NCBI GenBank assembly: GCA_030272155.1
Contig: CP126207.1
Location: 1,860,001 to 1,924,000 of the forward strand
Source of the DNA: Tetradesmus obliquus
Lineage: Eukaryota; Chlorophyta; Chlorophyceae; Sphaeropleales; Scenedesmaceae
Direction of reading: 5' to 3'
DNA: 64,000 nt
The translations under genes and the position numbers were made by a program. Under the pieces are notes generated by a model that worked only from the letters and a program-made list of their open reading frames with translations, was not told the DNA's origin and did not search any database. Every line of letters starts with the position of its first letter. The first letter of the stretch is position 1. Below, in pieces: positions 52,443 to 62,728 of the stretch.

Positions 52443-54417
52443 GATCATATACGACCGCATATTGTTGTTCGTGGCACTAATAAAAATGTTTCAACTAGTT
52501 GCAAATGTTGATCGGCTGATCAAAATGTCAAGGCAATGACCGATCAAAATGTCAAGGCAATGACCTGGCATGCCGGATGCAGGTTGGCACGGGTGCCGAT
52601 GACCTGGCATGCACCGTCACCAAAAAGCTCACGTCCGGCAAAAATACCTGCGGGTCGATCTTCGATTTTACATGTCCGTCACTAACAATTAGAGACTTTA
52701 TTTGTCTGGCAGTGCGCATTCAAGCAAATCGAAGCGGCCCGCAAACCGTCACCGCGCTCCCAATTTTCGTCCGGGCCGCGTACTTGCCGATCATCTACGA
52801 CCGCATATTGTTGTTCGTGGCATTAGTAAAAATGTTTCAACTTGTTGCAAAGGTTGATCGGCTGATCAAAATGTCAAGGCAATGACCTGGCATGCCGGAT
52901 GCAGGTTGGCACGGGTGCCGATAACCTGGCATGCACCGTCACCGAAAAGCGCACGTCCGACGAAAATACCTGCGGGTCGATCTTCTATTTTAAATGTCCG
53001 TCACTAACAATTAGAGACTTTATTTGTCTGGCAGTGCGCATTCAAGCAAATCGAATTTCTTGCTTTTAAAAAAAAAAAAAAAAAAGCAAATCGAAGCGGC
53101 CCGCAAACCGTCACCAAAAAGCTCACGTCCGGCACAAATACCTGCGGGTCGATCTTTGATTCTAAATGTCCGTCACTAACAATTATAGATTTTATTTGTC
53201 TGGCAGTGCGCATTCAAGCAAATCGAAGCGGCCCGCAAACCGTCGCCGCGCCCCCAATTTTCATCCGGGCCGCGTACTTGCCGATCATATACGACCGCAT
53301 ATTGTTGTTCGTGGCATTAGTAAAAATGTTTCAACTTGTTGCAAAGGTTGATCGGCTGATCAAAATGTCAAGGCAATGACCTGGCATGCCGGATGCAGGT
53401 TGGCACGGGTGCTGATGACCTGGCATGCACCGTCACCAAAAAGCTCACGTCCGGCAAAAATACCTGCGGGTCGATCTTTGATTTTATATGTCCGTCACTA
53501 ACAATTATAGACTTTATTTGTCTGGCAGTGCGCATTCAAGCAAATCGAAGCGGCCCGCAAACCGTCGCCGCGCCCCCAATTTTCATCCGGGCCGCGTACT
53601 TGCCGATCATATACGACCGCATATTGTTGTTCGTGGCATTAGTAAAAATGTGTCAACTAGTTGCAAATGTTGATCGGCTGTTCAATATGTCAAGGCAATG
53701 ACCTGGCATGCCGGATGCAGGTTGGCACGGGTGCCGATGACCTGGCATGCACCGTCACCAAAAAGCTCACGTCCGGCAAAAATACCTGCGGGTCGATCTT
53801 TGATTTTAAATGTCCGTCACTAACAATTAGAGACTTAATTTGTCTGGCAGTGCGCATTCAAGCAAATCGAAGCGGCCCGCAAACCGTCGCCGCGCTTCCA
53901 ATTTTCGTCCGGGCCGCGTACTTGCCGATCATATACGACCGCATATTGTTGTTCGTGGCGCTAGAAAAAATGTTTCAACTAGATGCAAATGTTGATCGGC
54001 TGATCAAAATGTCAAGGCAATGACCTGGCATGCCGGATGCAGGTTGGCACGGGTGCCGATGACCTGGCATGCACCGTCACCAAAACGCTCACGTCCGGCA
54101 AAAATACCTGCGGGTCGATCTTCGATTTTACATGTCCATCACTAACAATTATAGACTTTATTTGTCTGGCAGTGCGCATTCAAGCAAATAGAAGCGGCCC
54201 GCAAACCGTCACCGCGCTCCCAAGATTCGTCCGGGCCGCGTACTTGCCGATCATATACGACCGCATATTGTTGTTCGTGGCACTAGTAAAAATGTTTCAA
54301 CTTGTTGCAAAGGTTGATCGGCTGATCAAAATGTCAAGGCAATGACCTGGCATGCCGGATGCAGGTTGGCACGGGTGCCGATGACCTGGCATGCACCGTC
54401 ACCGAAAAGCGCACGTC
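52443..54417 (+). repeat. 322-bp satellite array, about six units
   Basis: Units starting at ATGCAGGTTGGCACGGG recur at 52577, 52901, 53393, 53715, 54037 and 54359. The three later spacings are exactly 322 bp. One unit between 52901 and 53393 is split by a short LINE tail and followed by a truncated unit (CCGTCACC joined to AAAAAGCTC). Complete units keep a 102-codon open frame beginning MQVGTGADDLACTVT and ending KVDRLIKMSRQ. Confidence 0.93.
53056..53083 (+). mobile_element. 28-bp LINE tail in the satellite, 12-bp TSD
   Basis: TTTCTTGCTTTT plus A16 flanked by AAGCAAATCGAA at 53044-53055 and 53084-53095. Confidence 0.88.
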
Positions 54418-54577
54418 TTTTTTTTTACATATTGCCACATGTCTCATAGGGGTATGTTCGGTCAATAGCAGGATGTGCTTTGCATGAAGTGGAGAGTCTA
54501 TGAATAGACAGGTGGCGATTGTCTGTGTCGACAATCAGTCACCTATAAATAGGCGTCTTAAAAAAAAAAAAAAAAAA
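54418..54577 (+). mobile_element. LINE 3' UTR piece ending in A18 at an unusual site
   Basis: TTTTTACATATTGCC to TATAAATAGGCGTCTT, then A18 (54560-54577). The rest of the LINE 3' end is missing and there is no TGTAA before the A tract. Confidence 0.8.
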
Positions 54578-54918
54578 GTTTCGGGCCGGCACGGCTGGCA
54601 TGTGAGTGATGGGTTGGGCACGGGTATAGGTGGCGTGGTGGTCTGTTTTGACGGCTCGGGCAGGATATGCAATGCATTCGTTGGAGTAGTGGTTGTCGTT
54701 CCTCGTTGTGATGTGTTGCAAAATAGAATGACAAAGGCTAAGTTGATGGCTGGGTTACGTTATGTATGCATGCGTGTGGGTAGCAGAGTATGATGATGTG
54801 TGCAGGCATGTGCTGATAAGTTTGTGTGTGTGGTTATATGTGTCTGTGTTGGTGTCAAGTTTTACATAATGCCACATGTTTCCTAGGGGTATGTTCGGTC
54901 AATAGCAGGATGTGCTCG
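54578..54918 (+). mobile_element. LINE ORF2-end/3' UTR fragment
   Basis: Starts GTTTCGGGCCGGCACGG and runs to GCAGGATGTGCTCG, where it joins a different part of the element. Confidence 0.8.
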
Positions 54919-55197
54919 TGACCGATACGCAGCAGCAGTGGGCACAACAGTTGCAGCAAGATGGCGCCACCAAGTGCTACAAGGTGCAGCAGGATGGCAG
55001 CTTGAAGGCCACGACAGCTGTCCCAATGGACACAGCAGCCCTACAATGGGCGCCCTGTTGTGTGGTAGATGTAAAAGCAGTGCCGCACCCTGCCTTTCAG
55101 CGGCAACAACAGCAGCGGCAGCAGCGACAGCAGCAGCAGCATCGGCAACAGCCAGCAGCACGGCAACAGCAGCAGCCACGACAGCAGCAACAGCAGG

Positions 55198-55231
<34 letters not shown>

Positions 55232-55288
55232 AGCAGCATGGCAACAGCAGCAGCCGCGACAACAGCAACAACAGGAACAGCAGCAGCC

Positions 55289-55327
<39 letters not shown>

Positions 55328-56445
55328 CCAGGGACAGCAACAGCAACAGCAGCAATCGCAAAGCACGCCGTCATGGTACCTGGTGGGTGCTTGGGCAGAC
55401 ATTCGCGTAGATCCTAGTGTATGGGGGATGGGGTTTGCTGTCAGCCTGCTGCAGTTCACACCAAAGGTGGCAACATGCAGGCTGCTGCAGGAGCAATGCA
55501 GCCGGCAGTGCAAAGAGGGGTGGGTGTCAGGCGTAGGCATGCGCCCGCGGCTGTGGCGCAACCGCCTGGGTGCTGAGGCGCCACAGGACGGCTTGCAGGA
55601 GATGGAGGCAGCTCAGAAACGGTCTTTCCAGCAAATGCAGCAAAGTAGCGAGGCGCCAGGCAATCGCAGCAGCAGCAGCAGTGACAGCCAGCGGTTTAGC
55701 GATGCAGCTATGATGGCAGCTTACCATGCGTCCTGGATGGATCCGTCCAGGGAGCGGGAGCTGCCAAGACAGCGCGCAGCAACAGCAGCAGCAGTGGTCA
55801 CGGCTCAGCGGCAGCAACAGGAGCAGCAACAGCAGCGCATCAGCTGCCCAGCCCACAATGATCTACTGGACCCGATCACCCAATCCATGGGTGCTGCCAA
55901 TGCCAGGCAGCACCGCTGGGTGGCGAGTTATCAGAGGCTGAAAGACACCCAGCTGCCGAGGCGGCTGCGAGTGTTTGGCTGGCGGCTTCTGCATGCAGGA
56001 GTGAAGGTAGGCGCACGGCGCATGCTGGCATCCAGTAGGCGCGCGCCGGCTCACTTTGCCTGCCCAGCACAGCAGTGTCAGCAGCCGCAGCAACTGGAGA
56101 CCCTCACCCACTTGTTTGTGGAGTGCCCAATAGCTGCAGCAGTGTGGCAGTGGTATGCGCAACAGGTGTGGCAGCGTGTGCAGCCAGGAGCAGTGGTCCC
56201 TGTTAATAACAGCCGTCTGCTGCTGCTGGATGACTTCAGTGTGTGGGCGCCGCCAGCAGGGCAGCAGCATTTGTGGACGCAGCTGCGTCTGCTGCTGCTG
56301 GAATCCATTTGGGTGGTGCGCTGCAGCAGCAGCAGGGCTGGCGTGACTGTGGCCAGTGCGGGTGGTAGCGAGGGCGGCAGCAGCCGCAATGCAGGCAGCA
56401 GTTTGCAATCGCAGAGCCACAGCAACAGCGGTGCGGAGGACAACA

Positions 56446-56485
<40 letters not shown>

Positions 56486-57300
56486 GGGCAGCCAACGGTT
56501 TGCAGCTGGCGAGCCGGGCAGCTCTTCATACGCTGCTAAGGCTGTGGCGTGCAGGTTTCTGGCAGAGCTACGGCAGCAAATTCAGAGGGAATGGGATAGG
56601 GTGGAAGTAGATGTTAGGTTGGGTTGTGGGATACCGTTTGCATGGCTGCAAGGAAGGTCGCCTGAGATCAAACTTGTTGACTTTTGGCAGAAGTGGGGAG
56701 CACTGTATAGGGTGGGCACCGATGGTCGCATCAATATTCGGGCCGGCACGGCTGGCATGTGAGTGATGGGTTGGGCACGGGTATAGGTGGCGTGGTGGTC
56801 TGTTTTGACGGCTCGGGCAGGATATGCAATGCATTCGTTGGAGTAGTGGTTGTCGTTTCTCGTTGTGATGTGTTGCAAAATAGAATGGCAAAGGCTAAGT
56901 TGATGGCTGGGTCACGTTATGTATGCATGCGCGTGGGTAGCAGAGTATGATTATGTGCGCAGGCATGTGATGATAAGTTTGCGTGTGTGGTGATGTGTGT
57001 CTGTGTTGGTGTCATTTTTTTTACATATTGCCACATGTCTCATAGGGGTATGTTCGGTCAATAGCAGGATGTGCTTTGCATGAAGTGGAGAGTCTATGAA
57101 TAGACAGGTGGCGATTGTCTGTGTCGACAATCAGTCACCTATAAATAGGCGTCTTGTGTGTGTGTCGTAATGCTGCCTGTAAGGTGCAGCTTTTAGAGGT
57201 GTGCAAGTCACCATGCATTGATAGCTGACAGCTACACTATGGACAGCTTTTGTTTCAAGGGCCAGTCACGGTCTGTCACACATCACAGGACGTCATTACG
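54919..57300 (+). mobile_element. LINE copy with 616-codon ORF2 remnant
   Basis: Joins at ACCGATACGCAGCAGC (equivalent to 59873 in the longest copy). Poly-Gln region 55098-55360, zf-RVT 55912-56130, stop at 56760-56762, then 3' UTR to GACGTCATTACG where orientation flips. The reverse transcriptase part is absent. Confidence 0.9.
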
Positions 57301-57439
57301 ACACACACCATCATACTCTGCTACCCACACGCATGCATACATAACGTAAAAAAAAAAAAAAAAAAAAGATGCACCTCACAGGCAGCATTACGACACACAC
57401 CATCATACTCTGCTACCCACACGCATGCATACATAACGT
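57294..57439 (-). repeat. 54-bp direct repeats around A20 in LINE DNA
   Basis: CATTACGACACACACCATCA...ATAACGT at 57294-57347 recurs at 57386-57439, separated by A20 and 18 bp. Both copies carry the same internal deletion of the LINE 3' UTR (CACACAC joined to CATCATACTC). Confidence 0.7.
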
Positions 57440-57867
57440 AACCCAGCCATCAACTTAGCCTTTGTCATTCTATTTTGCAACACATCACAACGAGAAACGA
57501 CAACCACTACTCCAACGAATGCATTGCATATCCTGCCCGAGCCGTCAAAACAGACCACCACGCCACCTATACCCGTGCCCAACCCATCACTCACATGCCA
57601 GCCGTGCCGGCCCGAATATTGATGCGACCATCGGTGCCCACCCTATACAGTGCTCCCCACTTCTGCCAAAAGTCAACAAGTTTGATCTCAGGCGACCTTC
57701 CTTGCAGCCATGCAAACGGTATCCCACAACCCAACCTAACATCTACTTCCACCCTATCCCATTCCCGCTGAATTTGCTGCCGTAGCTCTGCCAGAAACCT
57801 GCACGCCACAGCCTTAGCAGCGTATGATGAGCTGCCCGGCTCGCCAGCTGCAAACCGTTGGCTGCCC

Positions 57868-57907
<40 letters not shown>

Positions 57908-58094
57908 TGTTGTCCTCCGCCCCGCTGTTGCTGTGGCTCTGCGATTGCAAACTGCTGCCTGCATTGCGGCTGCTGCCGCCCTCGCTACCACCCGCACTGG
58001 CCACAGTCACGCCAGCCCTGCTGCTGCTGCAGCGCACCACCCAAATGGATTCCAGCAGCAGCAGACGCAGCTGCGTCCACAACTGCTGCTGCCC
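57368..58094 (-). mobile_element. LINE copy, minus orientation, deleted 3' UTR
   Basis: Reverse complement of 3' UTR and ORF2 end to CTGCTGCCC, where a poly(T) begins. About 300 bp of 3' UTR are missing. Confidence 0.85.
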
Positions 58095-58237
58095 TTTTTT
58101 TTTTTCTTTTTTTTTTTTTTGAAGCAAGAAAGTTACAAGGGCTGACCTACATAACTTTGCACTTGCTCCACAAAAAGATCCATTGAGAGAGTGAGGCAAC
58201 CTGTTCCGCACTCACCCTACAGGTCTCTTGTACCAAG
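58095..58237 (-). mobile_element. LINE 3' end, minus orientation, head-to-head with long copy
   Basis: T26 with one C (58095-58120), then reverse complement of the LINE tail to CTCTTGTACCAAGAG, where the plus-strand long copy starts. Confidence 0.85.
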
Positions 58238-60240
58238 AGGCTCATCACCCTGCTGTTCAAAGGTGGCGGTAAGCCAAGGGACCAGGCTGCCAGCTACCGC
58301 CCCATCACGCTGATGAACTGTGATGTGAAGGTTCTGGCGAAGGTGGTGGTGCTGCGGGCGGCGCCAGTGCTGGACAGCGTCGTGGACAGCACTCAGACAG
58401 CGTTTGTTCCAGGCAGGGACATTGCAGACAATGTGCTGCTGCACCTGGAGGAAGTTGACTTCCTCAGGACGCAGCAGCAGCCCGGCTGCATTTTGTTTCT
58501 GGACTTTGAGAAGGCTTATGACAGGTTAGACAGGGACTGGCTGATGAAGTGCTTGGCAGCAATGCAGTTCCCGCCTGGCATGCGTAGGTGGGTACAGCTG
58601 CTGCTGGCAGGCACGCAGGGCCGCATCGTGTTCAACGGCGGCCACCTCAGCAGGGTGTTTGACATCCCCTCTGGCTGCGCGCAGGGCAGCCCACTCAGCC
58701 CGCTGCTGTATGTGCTAGCAGCGCAGCCGCTGGCGGCCAAATGCAGAGCGTTGCAAGCAGCAGGGGAAGTGGACAGCATCAGCATGCCCGATGGCTCAGC
58801 AGCACCCTGCAGCATGCAGCATGCAGACGACACCACCCTGCACGCTGCCAGCAGGCAAGGCGTTGCTGTGCTGGTGAGGAAAGCAGTACAGCCGTTTTGT
58901 GCAGCGAGTGGCGCCAAGCTGGGAGTCAGCAAGTGCCAGGGCATGGAAGTAGGCACGCAGCAGCCGTTTGTAGGGGTGGATCCAGCCACGCAGATACCGT
59001 TCCATGATACAGCACTGCACCCGATCAGGCACCTGGGTCTGCTGCTGTCAGCAGCAGGCGCAGAGCCGCATGCAGTAGCGCTGTATACGCAGCGCCTGCA
59101 AACCATCACATACCGGGCGCGGCAGTGGGCACGGCAGAATCTCAGCTATTTGGGGCGCTGCGCAGTTGCGCAGCAGATGATGGCATCTTGCATCACATAT
59201 CATGCGCAGTTCGTGCCAGTCCCAGCAGATATCATGGCCAGGATGCACCGCCGCCTCTTAGGGTTTGTGACAGAGCAGGGCTGCGCTCGCGAAGCCAACA
59301 TCCGGCAGTGGAATGAAAGCCCTCCGGCAGCAGTGGCCAGCCTGCCTTTCAGCATGGGCGGAATGAGGCAGGTTGATGTCAGGGCGCACGCCACAGCAAT
59401 GCAGGCACGCACAGCAGCAGCATTGCTGTCGCCGCGGCGAGCCCCATGGAAGGCCTTCATGCGGGCCAACCTGCGCCATGCACTGCCAGGACTAGGGGAG
59501 GCAGCGTTGGTGCAGCAATCAAGGGCGCCGCTGCAGGCTGCCGCCAGGGGCGGCAGGCTGCCGCTGCGCCTTGCAGCATACATAGAGGCGCTGCAAAGTG
59601 TGGGCATTCACAGGCACGTGGAGCACAGCGCCATGACCCGCCAGCAGATCCAGCTTGAGCTGCTAGTGGGGAACCACAGCGTGGGTAGCAGCTCAGATGG
59701 GCAGATGTTGGCAGCAGCCGGCACCCTACCTGCCCAGCTGCGCCACGGCGCAGGCACCACACTGGGGCAGGTGCAGCAGCAGCTAACTGGACAGCCGCAG
59801 CAAGATGGCTTAGTGCTGCCGCCGACATGGCTGCGCACTCTGCGGGAGGGCAGCACAGGTGCATGGCAGACCGATACGCAGCAGCAGTGGGCACAACAGT
59901 TGCAGCAAGATGGCGCCACCAAGTGCTACAAGGTGCAGCAGGATGGCAGCTTGAAGGCCACGACAGCTGTCCCAATGGACACAGCAGCCCTCCAATGGGC
60001 GCCCTGTTGTGTGGTAGATGTAAAAGCAGTGCCGCACCCTGCCTTTCAGCGGCAACAACAGCAGCGGCAGCAACGACAGCAGCAGCAGCATCGGCAACAG
60101 CCAGCAGCACGGCAACAGCAGCAGCCACGACAGCAGCAACAGCAGGAACAGCAGCAGCAGCAGCAGCAGCAGCCGCAGCAGCCAGCAGCATGGCAACAGC
60201 AGCAGCCGCGACAGCAGCAACAGCAGGAACAGCAGCAGCC

Positions 60241-60288
<48 letters not shown>

Positions 60289-61406
60289 CCAGGGACAGCA
60301 ACAGCAACAGCAGCAATCGCAAAGCACGCCGTCATGGTACCTGGTGGGTGCTTGGGCAGACATTCGCGTAGATCCTAGTGTATGGGGGATGGGGTTTGCT
60401 GTCAGCCTGCTGCAGTTCACACCAAAGGTGGCAACATGCAGGCTGCTGCAGGAGCATTGCAGCCGGCAGTGCAAAGAGGGGTGGGTGTCAGGTGTAGGCA
60501 TGCGCCCGCGGCTGTGGCGCAACCGCCTGGGTGCTGAGGCGTTACAGGACGGCTTGCAGGAGATGGAGGCAGCTCAGAAACGGTCTTTCCAGCAAATGCA
60601 GCAAAGTAGCGAGGCGCCAGGCAATCGCAGCAGAAGCAGCAGTGACAGCCAGCGGTTTAGCGATGCAGCTATGATGGCAGCTTACCATGCGTCCTGGATG
60701 GATCCGTCCAGGGAGCGGGAGCTGCCAAGACAGCGCGCAGCAACAGCAGCAGCAGTGGTCACGGCTCAGCGGCAGCAACAGGAGCAGCAACAGCAGCGCA
60801 TCAGCTGCCCAGCACACAATGATCTACTGGACCCGATCACCCAATCCATGGGTGCTGCCAATGCCAGGCAGCACCGCTGGGTGGCGAGTTATCAGAGGCT
60901 GAAAGACACCCAGCTGCCGAGGCGGCTGCGAGTGTTTGGCTGGCGGCTTCTGCATGCAGGAGTGAAGGTAGGCGCACGGCGCATGCTGGCATCCAGTAGG
61001 CGCGCGCCGGCTCACTTTGCCTGCCCAGCACAGCAGTGTCAGCAGCCGCAGCAACTGGAGACCCTCACCCACTTGTTTGTGGAGTGCCCAATAGCTGCAG
61101 CAGTGTGGCAGTGGTATGCGCAACAGGTGTGGCAGCGTGTGCAGCCAGGAGCAGTGGTCCCTGTTAATAACAGCCATCTGCTGCTGCTGGATGACTTCAG
61201 TGTGTGGGCGCCGCCAGCAGGGCAGCAGCAGGTGTGGACGCAGCTGCGTCTGCTGCTGCTGGAATCCATTTGGGTGGTGCGCTGCAGCAGCAGCAGGGCT
61301 GGCGTGACTGTGGCCAGTGCGGGTGGTAGCGAGGGCGGCAGCAGCCGCAATGCAGGCAGCAGTTTGCAATCGCAGAGCCACAGCAACAGCGGTGCGGAGG
61401 ACAACA

Positions 61407-61446
<40 letters not shown>

Positions 61447-61723
61447 GGGCAGCCAACGGTTTGCAGCTGGCGAGCCGGGCAGCTCTTCATACGCTGCTAA
61501 GGCTGTGGCGTGCAGGTTTCTGGCAGAGCTACGGCAGCAAATTCAGAGGGAATGGGATAGGGTGGAAGTAGATGTTAGGTTGGGTTGTGGGATACCGTTT
61601 GCATGGCTGCAAGGAAGGTCGCCTGAGATCAAACTTGTTGACTTTTGGCAGAAGTGGGGAGCACTGTATAGGGTGGGCACCGATGGTCGCATCAAGATTC
61701 GGGCCGGCACGGCTGGCATGTGA
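58238..61723 (+). CDS. LINE ORF2: reverse transcriptase, poly-Gln linker, zf-RVT
   Basis: 1161 codons from the break, with the first ATG at 58313. The RT starts ITLLFKGGGKPRDQAASYRPI. Motifs: FVPGRDIADN, LFLDFEKAYDRLD (motif A), CAQGSPLSPLLY (motif B) and HADDTTL (motif C; His replaces the usual Tyr/Phe of YADD). After the thumb comes a Gln-rich region of about 90 residues (60046-60320), then WYLVGAWADIRVD. The zinc-binding zf-RVT domain has FACPAQQCQ...HLFVECP as a C-C-H-C set. A Ser-rich stretch and a conserved C-terminus (REWDRVEVDVRLG) follow. The architecture is that of L1-clade plant/algal LINEs. The truncated 5' end makes this copy inactive on its own. Confidence 0.92.
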
Positions 61724-61911
61724 GTGATGGGTTGGGCACGGGTATAGGTGGCGTGGTGGTCTGTTTTGACGGCTCGGGCAGGATATGCAATGCATTCGTT
61801 GGAGTAGTGGTTGTCGTTTCTCGTTGTGATGTGTTGCAAAATAGAATGGCAAAGGCTAAGTTGATGGCTGGGTCACGTTATGTATGCATGCGCGTGGGTA
61901 GCAGAGTATGA
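61720..61911 (+). CDS. Overlapping -1 frame ORF at LINE ORF2 stop (RNase H-like start)
   Basis: Reads SDGLGTGIGGVVVCFDGSG and runs 63 codons. It overlaps the ORF2 stop (ATGTGAGTG) and begins with GTG. DG..GTGIGGVVV..DGSG resembles the first strand-turn-strand of RNase H-like domains in plant LINEs (RVT_3). Also open in the other copies (51351-51542, 54601-54793, 56759-56950 plus; 48307-48113, 57594-57403 minus). It could be a decayed domain or be reached by -1 frameshifting; neither can be proven here. Confidence 0.35.
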   Translation: MSDGLGTGIGGVVVCFDGSGRICNAFVGVVVVVSRCDVLQNRMAKAKLMAGSRYVCMRVGSRV

Positions 61912-62090
61912 TTATGTGCGCAGGCATGTGCTGATAAGTTTGTGTGTGTGGTTATGTGTGTCTGTGTTGGTGTCATTTTTTACATATTGCCACATGTCTC
62001 ATAGGGGTATGTTCGGTCAATAGCAGGATGTGCTTTGCATGAAGTGGAGAGTCTATGAATAGACAGGTGGCGATTGTCTGTGTCGACAAT

Positions 62091-62112
62091 CAGTCACCTA
62101 TAAATAGGCGTC
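62091..62112 (+). promoter_or_regulatory. TATA-like element in LINE 3' UTR
   Basis: CACCTATAAATAGGCGTC is a textbook TATA box sequence in near-palindromic context (CCTATAAATAGG). Present in all copies, facing the same way as the element. Confidence 0.4.
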
Positions 62113-62459
62113 TTGTGTGTGTGTCGTAATGCTGCCTGTAAGGTGCAGCTTTTAGAGGTGTGCAAGTCACCATGCATGGATAGCTGACAGCTACACTATG
62201 GACAGCTTTTGTTTCACGGGCCAGTTACGGTCTGTCACACATCACAGGACGTCATTGCGTGACTGTGATTTTAGTGGAGTCTGGGCACTCGGTCAGGTCC
62301 TGGATGCCTTTCGGGGCTGCCCCGCACGGGGCTGTCTGCATGATCGTGTGACAGCGTCTCTTGGTACAAGAGACCTGTGGGGTGAGTGCGGAACAGGTTG
62401 CCTCACTCTCTCAAAGGATCTTTTTGTGGAGCAAGTGCACAGTTATGTAGGTCAGCCCT

Positions 62460-62464
62460 TGTAA
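62460..62464 (+). terminator. LINE polyadenylation signal TGTAA
   Basis: TGTAA, then 12 nt, then the A tail. The same spacing is found in every copy that has a complete 3' end. Confidence 0.85.
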
Positions 62465-62497
62465 CTTTCTTGCTTCAAAAAAAAAACAAAAAAAAAA

Positions 62498-62728
62498 GAG
62501 ACGCTGTCACACGATCATGCAGACAGCCCCGTGCGGGGCAGCCCCGAAAGGCATCCAGGACCTGACCGAGTGCCCAGACTCCACTAAAATCACAGTTACG
62601 CAATGACGTCCTGTGATGTGTGACAGACCGTGACTGGCACTTGAAACAAAAGCTGTCCATAGTGTAGCTGTCAGCTATCAATGCATGGTGACTTGCACAC
62701 CTCTAAAAGCTGCACCTCACAGGCAGCA
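62498..62728 (-). mobile_element. LINE 3' UTR fragment, minus orientation
   Basis: Starts GAGACGCTGTCACACG, inside the same CTCTTGGTACAAGAG palindrome that forms the junction at 58237, and runs to CTCACAGGCAGCA. Confidence 0.85.

Larger units (their letters stand above)
58238..62497 (+). mobile_element. Longest LINE (L1-like non-LTR retrotransposon) copy
   Basis: 5'-truncated inside ORF2: no ORF1 and no endonuclease are visible. ORF2 is open from 58238 to the stop at 61721-61723, the 3' UTR is about 750 bp, and TGTAA (62460-62464) lies 12 nt before the interrupted A tail (62477-62497). Confidence 0.93.

Noticed and set aside
59457-60335. Long minus-strand frame rich in Ala/Leu/Cys opposite LINE ORF2
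   Set aside because: Shadow of the (CAG)n coding tract of the retrotransposon; the plus frame has clear RT and zinc motifs.
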